NCBI GenBank assembly: GCA_020441605.1
Contig: JAGRLX010000176.1
Span: forward strand, 1 to 21,690
From: Alphaproteobacteria bacterium
GTDB lineage: Bacteria > Pseudomonadota > Alphaproteobacteria > Rhizobiales > Aestuariivirgaceae
Length of the DNA stretch: 21,690 nucleotides
Reading direction: 5' to 3'
In this document: piece by piece, positions 1 to 7,428 of the stretch
Layout of the letters: every line of letters begins with the position of its first letter
How positions within the stretch are numbered: position 1 is the first letter of the stretch
Notes under the pieces: generated by a model
Databases searched by the model: none
Seen by the model: only the letters and a program-made list of their open reading frames with translations
What the model was told of the DNA's origin: nothing
Position numbers and translations under genes: made by a program

Positions 1-60
1 GACAAGCCCCCAAGTCTATGTCATGATCTTGTCGTAGATATAACCTGAGTGGAGGAGAGC

Positions 61-240
61 ATGAGTCTTCAAGCGCATCTCAGTGAGTTGATGGCCAAGC
101 ACCAGGCGTTGGAGTCTGAATTGGCCGATGCCATGGCCCATCCGGCTTCGACCGACGCCGAAATCGCCGAACTCAAGCGCAGGAAGCTCAAGCTCAAGGA
201 CGAAATCGCCCGCATCGAACATCAATCGCACGCGGCCTAA
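61..240 (+). CDS. DUF465 / YdcH-family small protein
   Basis: A 59-residue, highly charged, almost entirely helical protein. Heptad-like leucines (Leu9, Leu17, Leu21, Leu38, Leu43, Leu45) and a Lys/Arg-rich stretch at residues 39-46 give the usual two-helix hairpin pattern of the DUF465 (YdcH) family. Its length is normal for that family. The biochemical role of the family is not established. I chose ATG at 61 because a strong ribosome-binding site, GGAGGAG, lies at 51-57. An in-frame GTG at 49 sits on top of that site and is unlikely. The gene converges on the amidase gene, and the two stop codons overlap by two bases (238-239). A TATAAC hexamer at 39-44 resembles a -10 box but has no good -35 partner and lies very close to the ribosome-binding site. 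Family assignment is confident; function is unknown. Confidence 0.85.
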   Translation: MSLQAHLSELMAKHQALESELADAMAHPASTDAEIAELKRRKLKLKDEIARIEHQSHAA

Positions 241-1643
241 TAGTCTTCTGGACGTTTCATGTGCCATTCGGTTGCCTGCTCATACGCATGGGCGAGGCGA
301 ATGGGTGTATGATCGTCGAACATGCGGCCGACGATTTGAAGCCCTGCGGGTAATCCATCCCGGGTGAATCCGCAGGGAACGCTGCAAGCAGGTTGTTGGG
401 TGAGGTTGAACGGGTAGCTGAACGGGGTCCAATTGACCCATTTCCCGGTCTGGCTGGGCTCGTTGGGCGCCAAGACGCCGGCCGCGAAGGCAGCGATTGG
501 TAGAGTCGGCGTCAACAGGGCATCATAATCGACCATGAAGCGGCGCATGTAGGTGCCGAGTAGTCCGCGCTGTTTGACGGCGTCCTGATAGTCATCGAGG
601 CTGATGGACATTGACTGTTCGACCACATCGGCCAGCGCCGGGTCGAGCAAGGCCTTCTTGTCCTGCGGCAGCCTGCCGAGCAGGCTGCGCGCGCCAGCCC
701 ACCACAGGGTGCGGAAACACGGTGCCGGGTCCTCGAAGCCGGGATCAATCTCTGTGATCTCGGCGCCGAGTTCAGCCAGCACCTCGGCGGCAGTTCGGAC
801 CAGCGCCGCGATCTCCGGATCGACCTCGACATAGCCTAGACGAGGGCTGAAGGCGATGCGGACGCCCTTGATCGCGATGCCAAGCTTGTCGACATAATCC
901 GCGCCATCATAGGGAAGGGCATGCCAGTCGCGTGGGTCGGGCTGGGCAATCACATTCATCATGATGGCGGCGTCCTCGACCGTCCGGGTCATGGGGCCGA
1001 CATGGGCCACGGTTCCGAAGGGCGAGAGGGGCCAGGCTGGGACCCGGCCGAAAGACGGCTTGTGTCCGAAGATTCCGGCGAAGCCTGCGGGGATCCGGAT
1101 CGATCCGCCGCCGTCAGTGCCGAGGGCGAGTGGCGCATAGCCTGCCGCCAATGCCGCAGAAGACCCGCCAGACGATCCGCCTGGCGTGCGTGAGGTGTCC
1201 CACGGATTTCGGGTGATGCCGGTCAAAGGTGAATCGGTCACCCCTTTCCAGCCGAATTCCGGCGTCGTGGTGGCGCCCAGCAGGGTAGCGCCGCTTTCAC
1301 GCAGGCGGGCGACGCAGGGTGCATCCTCGGACCAGGCCTGGTCCGGATCGATGGTCCTTGAGCCACGGAGGGTCTTCCAGCCGCGTGTCAGCAGCAGATC
1401 CTTGACCAGAACCGGCACGCCATCGACCGGACCGATCGGCTGGCCCTTTTGCCAGCGTCCTTCGCTGGCCCTGGCGGCGGCAAGCGCTTCCTCGGCATGG
1501 TCTCCTACCATGGCGTTGAGCTGGGCATCATGGCGGCTGATCTGGTCAAGGCAGGCCTCCGCCACATCCACGGGCGAGAATTTCCCTTTGGCGAAGCCTT
1601 CGACCAGTTTCGTAGCCGGCAGCCAGTTCAAAGCGTCAGACAT
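237..1643 (-). CDS. Amidase-signature family hydrolase
   Basis: A 468-residue cytosolic enzyme of the amidase signature (AS) family, which hydrolyses carboxamide bonds using a Ser-cisSer-Lys triad. The triad can be placed directly. Lys81 is in VPVLVKDLL, Ser157 is in TPGGSSGGSSAALAAG, and the nucleophile Ser181 is in GTDGGGSIRIPA. The 24-residue spacing between the two serines matches the family pattern known from fatty acid amide hydrolase. Length is typical for bacterial AS enzymes. The ATG at 1643 is preceded by GGAAGGAGA at a good distance; an upstream in-frame start (1667) would only add eight residues across this site. The substrate cannot be told from sequence. It is not beside gatC or gatB, so it is unlikely to be the GatA subunit of tRNA amidotransferase. 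It lies 103 bases downstream of a small hypothetical gene on the same strand. Confidence 0.92.
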   Translation of the reverse strand: MSDALNWLPATKLVEGFAKGKFSPVDVAEACLDQISRHDAQLNAMVGDHAEEALAAARASEGRWQKGQPIGPVDGVPVLVKDLLLTRGWKTLRGSRTIDPDQAWSEDAPCVARLRESGATLLGATTTPEFGWKGVTDSPLTGITRNPWDTSRTPGGSSGGSSAALAAGYAPLALGTDGGGSIRIPAGFAGIFGHKPSFGRVPAWPLSPFGTVAHVGPMTRTVEDAAIMMNVIAQPDPRDWHALPYDGADYVDKLGIAIKGVRIAFSPRLGYVEVDPEIAALVRTAAEVLAELGAEITEIDPGFEDPAPCFRTLWWAGARSLLGRLPQDKKALLDPALADVVEQSMSISLDDYQDAVKQRGLLGTYMRRFMVDYDALLTPTLPIAAFAAGVLAPNEPSQTGKWVNWTPFSYPFNLTQQPACSVPCGFTRDGLPAGLQIVGRMFDDHTPIRLAHAYEQATEWHMKRPEDY

Positions 1644-1746
1644 GTCGATCTCCTTCCGCCCACCCATAGATCATGTGGCGGGCCATTGAAATCGTCTGGC
1701 GGAGAATTGTTGCCGGCAGGGGCAATCCGCCTTGCCGCCTGCGATA

Positions 1747-2082
1747 TCAATCCGCCTTGCGACCTTCCCAGTAGGCGGCATAGGCGCCTGGCGAAAGGCC
1801 GGCCCGCGGCGTCCAGAGGATGTTCTGACTGCCGGCAAGACTGGCGATAGACATGGTCGCGACAAAGGCTCCGACCTCGTCCCTGATGACGACGCGCACC
1901 CGCCCGATGGCTACGCCCGCGGCCCCGATGGGGAAGACAAGTGGTTGGGCGGCGCCCTCGGAGTGCCGAAGAGTGGCAGACGCCTTGCCCTCGAGACGAT
2001 CGGCCCCCGATGTCGAGGTCCAGGCGTCGATGCAGCGTCGCTCATCCTGCTGGGCTGTATTGCCGAGGCTGATCATCGACAT
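1747..2082 (-). CDS. Hypothetical protein, 111 residues
   Basis: I do not recognise this protein. The reading frame is open in all 111 codons. From ATG at 2082 it is preceded by GGGAGG four bases upstream, a good ribosome-binding site. The reading continues open to a TTG at 2172, but that extra stretch is AT-rich and looks like leader rather than coding sequence. The C-terminal half (about residues 48-105) alternates hydrophobic and polar positions (VRVVIRDEVGAFVATMSIAS) as in a beta-rich domain, then has an NILWTPRAGLSPGAYAAYWEG segment. There is no signal peptide, membrane segment or cysteine motif. It lies between suhB and the amidase gene on the same strand. Overlapping plus-strand reading frames cover the same bases, so expression is likely but not certain. 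Confidence 0.55.
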   Translation of the reverse strand: MSMISLGNTAQQDERRCIDAWTSTSGADRLEGKASATLRHSEGAAQPLVFPIGAAGVAIGRVRVVIRDEVGAFVATMSIASLAGSQNILWTPRAGLSPGAYAAYWEGRKAD

Positions 2083-2102
2083 TGCCTCCCGTGACGCCCT
2101 CC

Positions 2103-2151
2103 GCGGTTTGTTCTCTGCAATCAAAAATGGTTCAATAGCGCAAAAAACCGC
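2103..2151. repeat. Spaced inverted repeat in an AT-rich leader
   Basis: GCGGTTT at 2103-2109 is repeated in inverted form as AAACCGC at 2145-2151, separated by 35 bases. It lies in the only AT-rich pocket of this part of the window (about 2107-2166), just upstream of the hypothetical gene that starts at 2082 on the minus strand. The pocket probably contains that gene's promoter, but I found no convincing -35/-10 pair. The repeat could be an operator or chance. Confidence 0.25.
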
Positions 2152-2245
2152 ATAAATTGCATTTTGCCGCAAGCGCCAGATGAACTCATGCTCAACCCGT
2201 GCCTATAGCGGCAACGACCATTCGACTCGAATTGGACAGATCGGC

Positions 2246-2265
2246 CTGCCACTGTACGGTGGCAG
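2246..2265 (-). terminator. Hairpin directly after suhB
   Basis: CTGCCAC (2246-2252) and GTGGCAG (2259-2265) form a perfect 7-bp stem with a 6-base loop. The stem begins two bases beyond the suhB stop codon (2267-2269). No U-run follows on the minus strand, so it is at best a weak intrinsic terminator or an RNA 3'-end stabiliser. Confidence 0.45.
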
Positions 2266-2266
2266 T

Positions 2267-3070
2267 TTACTGCGGCTTGGCGACGACTGCGGTTCGCAGC
2301 GCTTGTTTCACCAGGGGCAAGAGGTCGGCATTGGCGGCGACGATATTGCCGGTATCCATGGGACTTGCTTCGCTGTCGCAGTCGGCCACGAAGCCGCCGG
2401 CCTCGCGCACCAGGAGAATTCCGGCGGCAATGTCCCAGGGGTTGAGGTCGCGGCAGACCATCGCATCGACGCGGCCTGCCGCAACGTAGGCCAGTTCGAG
2501 GGCCGCCGAGCCCAACCCGCGCAGTCCGGCGGTCGTGGCCTGCAGCACGGCCATTTCGGCTCGCGACAAGGGCAGGTTCTTGCCGCCCCGGTGGGGAATC
2601 TCATAGGCGACAAGCGCGCTAGGGAGATCCTTGCGGCTGGCGACCCTGAGCCGCTTGTTGTTGACAAACGCGCCAGCTCCCTTTTCCGCGGTGAACAGTT
2701 CGTCGCTGATCGGGTTGTAAGTCACCCCGGCCACCAGTTCGCCTTTACGTTCCAGGGCCACGGTGATGGCGAAGATCGGCAGGGCATGCATGAAATTGCT
2801 CGTGCCATCTATGGGATCAATGATGAACCGATGGTCCGGATCGGTGCCCGCGACCACGCCGGTCTCTTCGGTGAGAAAGGCATATCCCGGCCTGGCCTTG
2901 GCGAGTTCCTCGCGCAGGATCTTATCGCATTTCTTGTCGGCAGCGGTCACATAGTCGCCGGGCCCCTTCTGGGAGACCTGCAGGCTGGACAATTCGCCGT
3001 AATCGCGCTGCAGGCTTCGGGCTGCCTTGCGGACAGCGGCGATCATGACGTTCATTACTGGCGTGGCCAC
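2267..3070 (-). CDS. suhB: Inositol-1-monophosphatase family protein (SuhB-like)
   Basis: A 267-residue metal-dependent phosphatase of the inositol monophosphatase/SuhB family, which hydrolyses inositol phosphates with Mg2+. In bacteria, SuhB also has RNA-related roles. The metal ligands are all visible: Glu68 in LTEETG, Asp85 and Asp88 in DPIDGTSNF (85-93), and Asp213 in PWDIAAG. Length matches the family. The GTG at 3070 has AGGAAGGA eight bases upstream, and the resulting N-terminus resembles SuhB of other alphaproteobacteria. An internal ATG at 3055 is an alternative. The gene is divergent from the type II secretion gene gspO, with 176 bases between them, so adjacency need not mean functional linkage. 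CysQ-type 3',5'-bisphosphate phosphatases share the fold, but the general pattern here is SuhB. Confidence 0.92.
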   Translation of the reverse strand: MATPVMNVMIAAVRKAARSLQRDYGELSSLQVSQKGPGDYVTAADKKCDKILREELAKARPGYAFLTEETGVVAGTDPDHRFIIDPIDGTSNFMHALPIFAITVALERKGELVAGVTYNPISDELFTAEKGAGAFVNNKRLRVASRKDLPSALVAYEIPHRGGKNLPLSRAEMAVLQATTAGLRGLGSAALELAYVAAGRVDAMVCRDLNPWDIAAGILLVREAGGFVADCDSEASPMDTGNIVAANADLLPLVKQALRTAVVAKPQ

Positions 3071-3179
3071 GGCGATAGTCCTTCCTCATGTGTCGCGGGC
3101 GGGATAGCAGGAAGCGTGCCGGAAGGCCAGATCGCGATGGCTGCGGAGTCCCACGGCGTCTCGCGGCGCGGCGGCGGTG

Positions 3180-3209
3180 TTGACAAGTCATGGCGCGGGG
3201 TCCGATCCT
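3180..3209 (+). promoter_or_regulatory. Candidate promoter for gspO-gspD
   Basis: A perfect TTGACA lies at 3180-3185, followed after 18 bases by GATCCT at 3204-3209, a poor -10 match (3 of 6). It is in the 176-base divergent region between suhB and gspO and would give a leader of about 30 bases. Only the -35 box is convincing. Confidence 0.35.
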
Positions 3210-3246
3210 GCGGAAAGCCACTAGCTGCGGATGACTGAGAGCCGGG

Positions 3247-3831
3247 ATGCAAATACCGCAACGCTTGTTCTACGACCTCGGCAAGTCCGAAGTGCTTGGG
3301 GCAAGCCTTGCCGGCCTGCTGACTGTGCCCTTGGCGGCGCTCGCCGCGCCGGTGCCGGTGGCGCTGTCGACCGGGTACCTCGTGGCTTCGATGATCCTCA
3401 TCATTGTCGTCGATCTCCGGCATTTCATCATTCCTGACGGCCTGTCGCTGCCGGCCATACCTCTGGGTCTCCTGACCAGCGTGGCGGCTTTTCAGGGACA
3501 GTGGCAAGACACCCTTGTGGACGGCATACTGGCCAGTATGACTGCTGCGGCCGTGCTTTATGGGGTACGCCTCTTCTATCTGCGCTGGCGAGGCCTGGAG
3601 GGCCTGGGGCTCGGTGACGTCAAGCTTGCGGCCGCAGCCGGTGCCTGGGTGGGCCTCGATCGGTTGGCGCTCGCCTGTCTGCTGGCAACCGTCACCGCCC
3701 TTCTGGCAGTGTTCCTCTACAGCCTCGCAACGCGGTCCGAAAAGCCGGGTCTTCAAACCGCTATCCCTTTCGGCTGCTTCATCGCACCTGCAATTCTTGC
3801 GGTGTGGGGCTTGCGCCTGCTGGAACTCTGA
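3247..3831 (+). CDS. gspO: A24-family prepilin peptidase, short form (GspO-like)
   Basis: A 194-residue polytopic inner-membrane aspartyl peptidase that should cleave the leader peptides of the pseudopilins encoded nearby. The catalytic aspartates are Asp56 in DLRHFIIPD and Asp124 in the GLGD motif of GLGLGDVKLAAAAG, both expected at the membrane face. About six hydrophobic segments are visible. The protein lacks the N-terminal zinc-binding and methyltransferase part (the CxxC pairs) of full-length GspO/PilD enzymes of about 280 residues. It therefore resembles CpaA-type peptidases in size. The ATG at 3247 has only a weak ribosome-binding site. Downstream, gspD follows on the same strand. Its location beside gspD and facing the gspE-N operon makes a type II secretion role much more likely than a Flp-pilus role. 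Confidence 0.88.
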   Translation: MQIPQRLFYDLGKSEVLGASLAGLLTVPLAALAAPVPVALSTGYLVASMILIIVVDLRHFIIPDGLSLPAIPLGLLTSVAAFQGQWQDTLVDGILASMTAAAVLYGVRLFYLRWRGLEGLGLGDVKLAAAAGAWVGLDRLALACLLATVTALLAVFLYSLATRSEKPGLQTAIPFGCFIAPAILAVWGLRLLEL

Positions 3832-3889
3832 ACGGCTCGGCGCGGCAGGATTTCCACAGCAGCAACATCCACAGGTGGTAATATCCAAT

Positions 3890-6169
3890 ATGCGAATCAT
3901 CGCATCGGCGGCATTGTGTCGGGATCCAGCCTGGCTGGTAATGGATACCGCATGCAAACGGGGTCGAATTGGAGTTAGTAGGTTGTCGCCGGATGAGTTC
4001 CGCTTAGGCGGGACAGGAGACGCATCAATCGCAGTTGTAGACCGAAGCGGGGGAATAACCGCTTTGGTGAGCGGTGTCCTGTTGCTGATTGCTGTGGTGC
4101 TTGCCGGCTGCGGTGGGCCTGGCGGGCCGCGGGCCCAGCTCGAAAGTCCGGGCCAGGTCGATCTGAGCGCCAAGAACCCCCAGAAAATCAAATCCCGCGG
4201 CGAAGGCCCGAACGTCACGCCGAACCAGAAGGGCAAATATCTGCTGTTCCCCGGCGATGAACAAGGCCTTGCTGACAACCGGCTGGCGTCGCCGCCGGGC
4301 ATCAACGACGCGGGCGACGGCAAGTTCACCGTCAATGTCGACCGCGCCGGCATCCTGGAGGCCTCCAAGCTCATATTGGGTGAGACTCTGGGGCTCAGCT
4401 ACGTCGTCGACCCGCGGGTGCAGGGAACCGTCACGCTGTCCAGCAGCGGCCCACTGTCGGCCCGCGATTTGTTGCGGGCATTCGAGGCTGCCTTGCGCCT
4501 TAACAGTGCAGCCCTTGTCCAGACCGATGGCGTCGCCAAGGTCGTCGCGCTGCAGGAAATGCTCGATGGCGAGGTTGGCGCTGCCGACATGGATGGCGCG
4601 GTCACCGAAGGCTACGGGGTGAGTGCAGTGGTTCTGCGCCACATCAGCCCGCCGACCATGATGGAGCTGATGGACAGTTTCATCGCCCATGCCGGTTCGG
4701 TGCGGGCCAGCAATGTGGGCAATCTGATTCTCATCCGCGGCAGTGCGTCCGAGCGTCAGTCGCTTGTCGATGTGGTGCTGTCCTTCGACGTCGACTGGAT
4801 GCGCAGCCAGACCGCAAGCATTGCCATTCTCTCGAACGGCCGGTCAGACGACATGGCCAAGAAGTTGGAAGCGATCTTCGCCGACGATTCAGCGTCGTCC
4901 GGCCGCAATGCGATCAAGATCATTCCGGTGGAGCGGCTCAACGGGGTGATTGTCATCGCCAACAGCCAGCAGAAGGTCAGGCGAGCGCTCGCATGGATCA
5001 AGCGTCTCGATCAGGAGAGCACCACCGACACCAACTATTACGTCTATGCGGTACAGAACGGTAGCGCCGTCGATCTCGCAAAAATCCTGACGTCCACCTT
5101 CGTCGATGCCGCCGGTGCTGCCGGGACGACGGCGGAGGTCGCGCCGAACCGGGAAACGGTGCAGGTTTCTATCGACCAGTCGAACACACGGGCGACGACC
5201 CAGTCACAGGACGCTCAGACGGGAAAGACCGATCGTGAAGATACCTTGCAGACTTCTTCGACCAGCGAGCAGACGACGCAGAATCTCTCGAGCGGCATCC
5301 GGATCACGGCAAATCCGGCGAACAACACGATCGTGATCCGGGCCAGCGCTGAGGAATACCGCAAGATCCTGTCGACGCTCCGCCAGATCGATGCGCCGGC
5401 AACCCAGGTGCTAATCAATACGACAATCGCGGAAGTCGCGCTCAATGACGATCTGCGTTATGGCGTGCAAGCCTTCTTCAAGAACAACAATGTCGGCGGT
5501 GGCCTGTTCACCGGCAGTGGCCTGACGTTGCAGCCCAGCTTTCCGGGGCTCAATTTCTTCCTGGGAAGCACCGCCGATCCCAAGCTCGTGTTGGACGCCC
5601 TGACCGCCGTCACCAAGGTGAGGATCGTGTCGTCGCCCTCGGTGCTGGTCCTCGAAAACGAGACCGCGACGATCAAGGTGGGCGACCAGGTTCCGGTGAA
5701 GACTCAGACGGTCGAGAAAAGCGGCAATTCCGATTCCGTCAATTCCTTCGAATATCGCGACACCGGCGTCATCCTGAAGGTCAAGCCCCGGGTCAATGCC
5801 AATGGCATGGTGACCATCGAGCTTGGTCAGGAGCTGTCCTCGGTCACCGAGGGCTCGGGCAGTTCGACCACCGAGCGGGAGAATCCCACTTTCTCGCAGC
5901 GCGCCATCAACAGCAAGGTCTCGGTCAACGATGCGCAAACCGTGCTGCTGGGCGGGCTCATCAGCGGACAGGAAAGCAACACGCGGGACACGATACCCGG
6001 AACCAAGAAGATTCCGATCCTGGGCGACCTGCTCGGCAAGACCGAAAAGAGCGCGCGCCGGACCGAGCTCATCGTCTTCATCACCCCGCAGATCATCCGC
6101 AATGGTGACGAGGCGAGCCGCCAGTCGCAGGATCTCCGCGCCAAGATGAAATTGCTGAACTGGGATTAG
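3890..6169 (+). CDS. gspD: Type II secretion secretin GspD, lipoprotein type
   Basis: The outer-membrane channel of the type II secretion system, 759 residues from this start. A hydrophobic segment (about 56-71) ends in the lipobox LAGC with Cys74, predicting lipidation. Then come the N0 domain (about 145-222), N1 (241-305), N2 (308-378), N3 (382-505) with a Ser/Thr/Gln-rich insert at about 410-468, and the secretin barrel (505-740). Barrel hallmarks are the VLVLENETATIKVGDQVPV-like motif (584-603) and the IPGTKKIPILGDLLGKTEK region (702-720). The start is uncertain. ATG 3890 has AGGTGG nine bases upstream. TTG 3983 follows GGAG by eight bases. TTG 4064 would give a very short signal peptide with no positive charge. 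Codons before about 4060 are unlike the rest of the gene. Function is certain; the N-terminus is not. Confidence 0.93.
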   Translation: MRIIASAALCRDPAWLVMDTACKRGRIGVSRLSPDEFRLGGTGDASIAVVDRSGGITALVSGVLLLIAVVLAGCGGPGGPRAQLESPGQVDLSAKNPQKIKSRGEGPNVTPNQKGKYLLFPGDEQGLADNRLASPPGINDAGDGKFTVNVDRAGILEASKLILGETLGLSYVVDPRVQGTVTLSSSGPLSARDLLRAFEAALRLNSAALVQTDGVAKVVALQEMLDGEVGAADMDGAVTEGYGVSAVVLRHISPPTMMELMDSFIAHAGSVRASNVGNLILIRGSASERQSLVDVVLSFDVDWMRSQTASIAILSNGRSDDMAKKLEAIFADDSASSGRNAIKIIPVERLNGVIVIANSQQKVRRALAWIKRLDQESTTDTNYYVYAVQNGSAVDLAKILTSTFVDAAGAAGTTAEVAPNRETVQVSIDQSNTRATTQSQDAQTGKTDREDTLQTSSTSEQTTQNLSSGIRITANPANNTIVIRASAEEYRKILSTLRQIDAPATQVLINTTIAEVALNDDLRYGVQAFFKNNNVGGGLFTGSGLTLQPSFPGLNFFLGSTADPKLVLDALTAVTKVRIVSSPSVLVLENETATIKVGDQVPVKTQTVEKSGNSDSVNSFEYRDTGVILKVKPRVNANGMVTIELGQELSSVTEGSGSSTTERENPTFSQRAINSKVSVNDAQTVLLGGLISGQESNTRDTIPGTKKIPILGDLLGKTEKSARRTELIVFITPQIIRNGDEASRQSQDLRAKMKLLNWD

Positions 6170-6235
6170 CCCGTCTTTCCGCTTGCCAGCGATCCCAAGT
6201 GCATGCCCGCTTCGCGATGACGGCTCTGGCGTCGC

Positions 6236-6853
6236 TTATTCAGTCGGTGGCGGATTCTCGTGATACTCTTCGTCGATCATGCCGCCCGGATAGGGATCGA
6301 ACGTCTGGAACAGCCTCAACGTAATCTGATTGTTTTCATTGCCGATGGTCACGTCCCGATCGCCGACATCGAGGACCTGCCAGTTCTGAATCGGCTGGCC
6401 CTTGCGAAGATAGACGATGGCGTTGTCCTGATTCTGCTTCACTGCGGCAACGCGGTGGGTGGGGCCTGACGAGACTGCGAGAAGAGTGAAGTCGCTGGCT
6501 TTGGGTCCTTCGTCGACCGGTTCCGGCGGTTCGGTGGGCGCCACATCGGTCACTTCAGGTTCCGGCTCCGGTTCGGGGGGGCGTGGGGCACGGCCAGGAT
6601 TGAAAACGGGGCGCTCGACCATTGCGCCGAGCGTGTCCATCGCCAGGCCGGCAAGTGGATTGAGCGGCTTCGCGGGTTCGTTCTTTCCCGTCGCCTCCGG
6701 GGCGGCAGGTTCCGGCAGCGTGCCAGTGGCCTCATCTTCCACGGTATCGGGAAACAGCAATGCCGTGAGCTTGTCGGTGCCATCGTCGAACCAGAGGACA
6801 TAGGCACCGAGAGCCGTGGCAGTGGCAAGAAGCAGCACGAGGTTCCGGTTCAT
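6236..6853 (-). CDS. gspN: Type II secretion protein N/C-like inner-membrane protein
   Basis: A 205-residue bitopic protein and the last gene of the gsp operon. Residues 4-21 are a single membrane anchor. A linker rich in Pro and Glu follows (about 38-118) and contains the RPVFNPGR motif (81-88), a 'RP-F--' box seen in GspC/GspN-type proteins. Residues 119-182 resemble the homology region (HR) of GspC: FTLLAVSSG, RVAAV, AIVYLRKGQPIQNWQVLDVGDRDVTI. There is no PDZ or second coiled-coil domain. It probably sits in the inner membrane and contacts the periplasmic N0 domain of GspD, as GspC does. The ATG at 6853 overlaps the gspM stop by four bases, implying translational coupling. The gene converges on gspD with 66 bases between stops. 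Naming it GspN or a minimal GspC is a judgement. Confidence 0.7.
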   Translation of the reverse strand: MNRNLVLLLATATALGAYVLWFDDGTDKLTALLFPDTVEDEATGTLPEPAAPEATGKNEPAKPLNPLAGLAMDTLGAMVERPVFNPGRAPRPPEPEPEPEVTDVAPTEPPEPVDEGPKASDFTLLAVSSGPTHRVAAVKQNQDNAIVYLRKGQPIQNWQVLDVGDRDVTIGNENNQITLRLFQTFDPYPGGMIDEEYHENPPPTE

Positions 6854-7428
6854 TGGGTTGGAGCCTCATGATATCCATAGGCTTCGACCTGCAACGCCAC
6901 GCGCACGGATTCGGACGGATATTCAGTCTGCTGATTATCCTTTGGCGTGATCTCGGCTTCGTTGATCATGATCACGGGCAGGCCTGACTCCAGCGCCAGA
7001 AGATAGGCCCGCAGCGCGTCCATGCTTCCGGTCGCGACCACGTCCATGCGCAGGATGGTCGAATCCGGGCCGGCATCGGTCTGGAGTGGCTGCTGACGTT
7101 CGATCACCATGCCGGTCTTGCCGGCCATGTCGCTCAGGATGCGCTGGAATTCTGCCATCGCAAGGCCGGTCGTGGGCCCTGTGACGAACATCGGGTCGAT
7201 CTTGTCATCCTGGGTGAGGGGTGGTCCCTTCTGGTCGCGGGATGCGGTGAGCCTGGACTCGATGAGTCGCAGCTCGAGTTCCCTCTCGGCCCTCTGGTTT
7301 TCGATATCTGCCTGCCAATAGTAAGGAGCCCACGCGAGGCCGCCCAGAAATCCAGCGGCGCAGAGCAGCAGCAGCAAACCATGCAGTCCTTTTCGCGACA
7401 GGCGTTTCCTCTTTGGTGTGGCGCTCAT
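6850..7428 (-). CDS. gspM: Type II secretion protein GspM (T2SSM_b type)
   Basis: A 192-residue inner-membrane platform protein. It has a positively charged cytoplasmic N-terminus (residues 1-14), a membrane segment (about 15-36), a coiled-coil stretch (40-65) and a periplasmic ferredoxin-like domain (about 85-187). This is the architecture of GspM/PilO proteins, and the sequence most resembles the b-type GspM of alphaproteobacteria rather than the classical Enterobacteria type. GspM pairs with GspL to hold the ATPase at the membrane. Its ATG at 7428 overlaps the gspL stop codon by four bases, and its own stop overlaps the start of the next gene in the same way. Assignment rests on architecture plus order in the operon. 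Confidence 0.82.
   Translation of the reverse strand: MSATPKRKRLSRKGLHGLLLLLCAAGFLGGLAWAPYYWQADIENQRAERELELRLIESRLTASRDQKGPPLTQDDKIDPMFVTGPTTGLAMAEFQRILSDMAGKTGMVIERQQPLQTDAGPDSTILRMDVVATGSMDALRAYLLALESGLPVIMINEAEITPKDNQQTEYPSESVRVALQVEAYGYHEAPTQ

Noticed and set aside
237..1643. Amidase as GatA of the Glu-tRNA(Gln) amidotransferase, suggested by a tRNA-Gln gene in the window.
   Set aside because: The genes are 13 kb apart and no gatB or gatC adjoins it; the sequence fits a general amidase-signature enzyme.
2180..3238. A 352-codon open frame on the plus strand.
   Set aside because: It is antisense to suhB with its clear metal-binding motifs and has Gly/His/Gln-rich shadow composition.
3560..3889. 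Upstream extension of the gspD frame to an earlier start.
   Set aside because: It overlaps most of gspO in another frame and encodes Trp/Pro/Cys-rich sequence with no family resemblance.
3055..4374. A 439-codon open frame on the minus strand.
   Set aside because: It is antisense to gspO and the start of gspD, shows no recognisable domain, and has the Arg/Ser/Pro-rich composition of a shadow frame.
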